Below, piece after piece: positions 62,890 through 64,000 of a DNA stretch of 64,000 bases (positions are counted from its first letter, which is position 1; every line of letters starts with the position of its first letter). The position numbers were made by a program, and so were the translations under genes. Where the stretch lies: assembly GCF_037072025.1 (NCBI RefSeq), contig NZ_JAXHDD010000001.1, positions 1-64,000 on the forward strand, given 5' to 3'. The DNA is from Pseudogracilibacillus sp037072025. Lineage in GTDB: Bacteria; Bacillota; Bacilli; Bacillales; Amphibacillaceae. Below the pieces are notes generated by a model, which was not told the DNA's origin, ran no database searches, and worked only from the letters and a program-made list of their open reading frames with translations.

Positions 62890-63345
62890 TACTTATTTCT
62901 GGCGGAATAATAACTGCAGTTCGCCACCACTTATATCATATGTTACAGAAGTAAAAGGATTAAAAGAATTATTCAGACAATGAATCGCAATATCAACATT
63001 TGTCTTTGTTCGTATAAATTCTCTCGCTGGATTCTTCTCACTTCTTCTATCTTAGGAATAGGAATTGCTAAAGCAGGAACAGTTAATTGGTTATATGGTT
63101 TAATTGGTGCCAAAAACTCGTATACTTTTCCAGCAACTGTATAAAAAATAGAATAATATCTATTTGGTGTTAGGGATCACTCTTTGTTGATCTAATAGTA
63201 ATGGGATAATCTACATACAAAAACTGCTCATCTTTTATCAACTATTCTGCATCGTAAGGATTCTCTAGCATATCTTTTATCTTTTATCGTATTTGAATCA
63301 CCTTGAATCCTATTCCTTCCATTTCCGTCACCTATGAACTAAGTG
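62890..63345 (-). pseudogene. ypfA: YpfA-like flagellar brake (PilZ c-di-GMP receptor), frameshifted
   Basis: Minus-strand translation recovers a broken YpfA in three frames: DEQFLYVDYPIT (about 63190-63232), then YTVAGKVYEFLAPIK...VRRIQRE (63025-63150), then REFIRTKTNVDIAIH ... YDISGGELQLLFRQK-stop (62896-63022). The PilZ signatures RxxxR (here RREFIR once one missing base is restored near 63025) and DxSxxG (DISGGE) identify it. It has stops, at least two frameshifts and a missing C-terminus. Position between cmk and ypeB is that of ypfA. In B. subtilis the intact protein binds c-di-GMP and inhibits MotA. Confidence 0.85.
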
Positions 63346-63456
63346 CTTTGTTCTACTTTCATTACATATTATGACATACTACTTTGTGAAATGGAAGGCT
63401 ATAGAAAACATGATTGAATCGATTGATTGCTAAATGCTTGGCTAAAAGCAATCCTT

Positions 63457-64000
63457 TTACATGTTAACTTCAAAGTTTGTTTCAGTTCCCGATAATTTCT
63501 CAACTTTTTCTTCTGCTCCGTTATCTGCATTTATAAAGATTCGATATGTTTCATCATTCATCGTTCCTAAAAATTCATAGGTTAATACTTCTTCATGAAG
63601 ATCGTTTTCAATTAAAGCTAAATGCTCCTCTTGGATCTCAACATTATTGTTTACCATATCTCTTGCCTCTTCTAGTGTAAACTTAGGGTCTGGAATATTT
63701 CTTTTATTATGATTCATTAAAAAGTTTTTCGCATTAAAACCTAGTATATCTCCATTGTCTAAGGCCACTTTTAACACCATTGAATCGGGGTAAATTCTTA
63801 CGTCATCTTGACTATATACAAAAGAAAATACACCGACATTATCGAACTGTTGACTTTGTAATGGGATCATATTTTGATAATCAAATTTTTTTAAATATTT
63901 TTCCGCTTCAATTAATCCATCATTTAAAGATAATTTTTTATCTTCTATTGGTCGGTCTACTAAGATTTGAATTGGATGTGCTCCTTTTTGTGTAATATCC
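63457..64000 (-). CDS. ypeB: Germination protein YpeB, C-terminal part (5' end outside the window)
   Basis: About 181 residues open to the window edge. They hold PepSY-like domains (KFTLEEARDMVNNNVEIQ, MNDETYRIFINADNGAEEKVEKL). YpeB is needed for the spore cortex hydrolase SleB to be stable and localised; sleB should lie beyond the right edge. The end NFEVNM and order next to ypfA fit. A full protein is about 450 residues. Confidence 0.88.
   Translation of the reverse strand, partial: DITQKGAHPIQILVDRPIEDKKLSLNDGLIEAEKYLKKFDYQNMIPLQSQQFDNVGVFSFVYSQDDVRIYPDSMVLKVALDNGDILGFNAKNFLMNHNKRNIPDPKFTLEEARDMVNNNVEIQEEHLALIENDLHEEVLTYEFLGTMNDETYRIFINADNGAEEKVEKLSGTETNFEVNM

Overview
The window is a low-GC Firmicute chromosome segment, most likely an endospore-forming member of the Bacillaceae in the Oceanobacillus/Virgibacillus neighbourhood. 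This rests on the protein families and on gene order, not on a marker search. Spore genes are present (spoIVA, spoVIF, ypeB, a ypjB remnant), as are bacillithiol (bshA), menaquinone (hepS-menG-hepT), a type B RNase P RNA and a Gram-positive envelope. From about 12.6 kb to the right end the order follows the B. subtilis block ypsC-rnpB-gpsB ... recU-ponA-nth-dnaD-aspB-ypmB-panDCB-birA-cca-bshA-mgsA-dapB-ypjD-ypjC-ypjB-ypjA-qcrCBA-ypiFBA-aroA-tyrA-hisC-aroH-aroB-aroC-cheR-ndk-hepT-menG-hepS-hbs-spoIVA-yphF-yphE-gpsA-der-yphA-ypfD-cmk-ypfA-ypeB. Most genes lie on the minus strand.

Layout. 0-2.8 kb: cytochrome c biogenesis (ccdC, a broken yneI, ccdA) among decayed reading frames. 3-5.7 kb: Tat translocase (tatC, tatA) and thymidylate synthesis (dfrA, thyA). 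6.2-7.6 kb: a secreted NlpC/P60 cell-wall hydrolase and a cold-shock protein. 7.7-9.3 kb: a type III polyketide synthase and methyltransferase pair (bpsA/bpsB). 9.5-12.5 kb: a ba3-type heme-copper oxidase with its Sco copper chaperone. 12.6-21 kb: ypsC, rnpB, gpsB, cdd, recU, ponA, nth, dnaD. 21.2-21.9 kb: a 40-bp tandem array and a hairpin mobile element. 21.9-31.8 kb: aspartate aminotransferase, pantothenate (panBCD), birA, cca, bshA, mgsA, dapB. 32.5-38.8 kb: a YugP-type protease, ypjA/B, the menaquinol:cytochrome c reductase qcrABC, and ypiFBA. 39-45.4 kb: the aromatic supraoperon without trp genes. 45.4-50 kb: a dead cheR, ndk, heptaprenyl diphosphate/menaquinone genes and hbs. 50.1-52.9 kb: a 909-residue beta-CASP metallo-beta-lactamase protein set between hbs and spoIVA. 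53.4-64 kb: sporulation genes, gpsA, der, ypfD, cmk, a dead ypfA and the C-terminal part of ypeB.

The genes connect in a few ways. QcrA carries a twin-arginine signal and the window also encodes TatA/TatC. The bc complex, the ba3 oxidase, Sco and CcdA/CcdC together form a respiratory and heme-protein assembly set, with menaquinone made by HepS/MenG/HepT.

The most notable signals are these: (1) independent decay of cheR, ypfA (PilZ flagellar brake) and a CheY-like gene, suggesting reduced or lost flagellar motility or chemotaxis; (2) at least three families of non-coding repeats, some modular and nested; (3) an array of exactly 20-bp-phased sites; (4) a 24-bp perfect palindrome on the hbs promoter; (5) several gaps in an otherwise conserved gene order (bshB1, dinG, asnS, trpEDCFBA, folE-mtrB). 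I did not find a clear defence system, prophage, CRISPR array, tRNA or rRNA.
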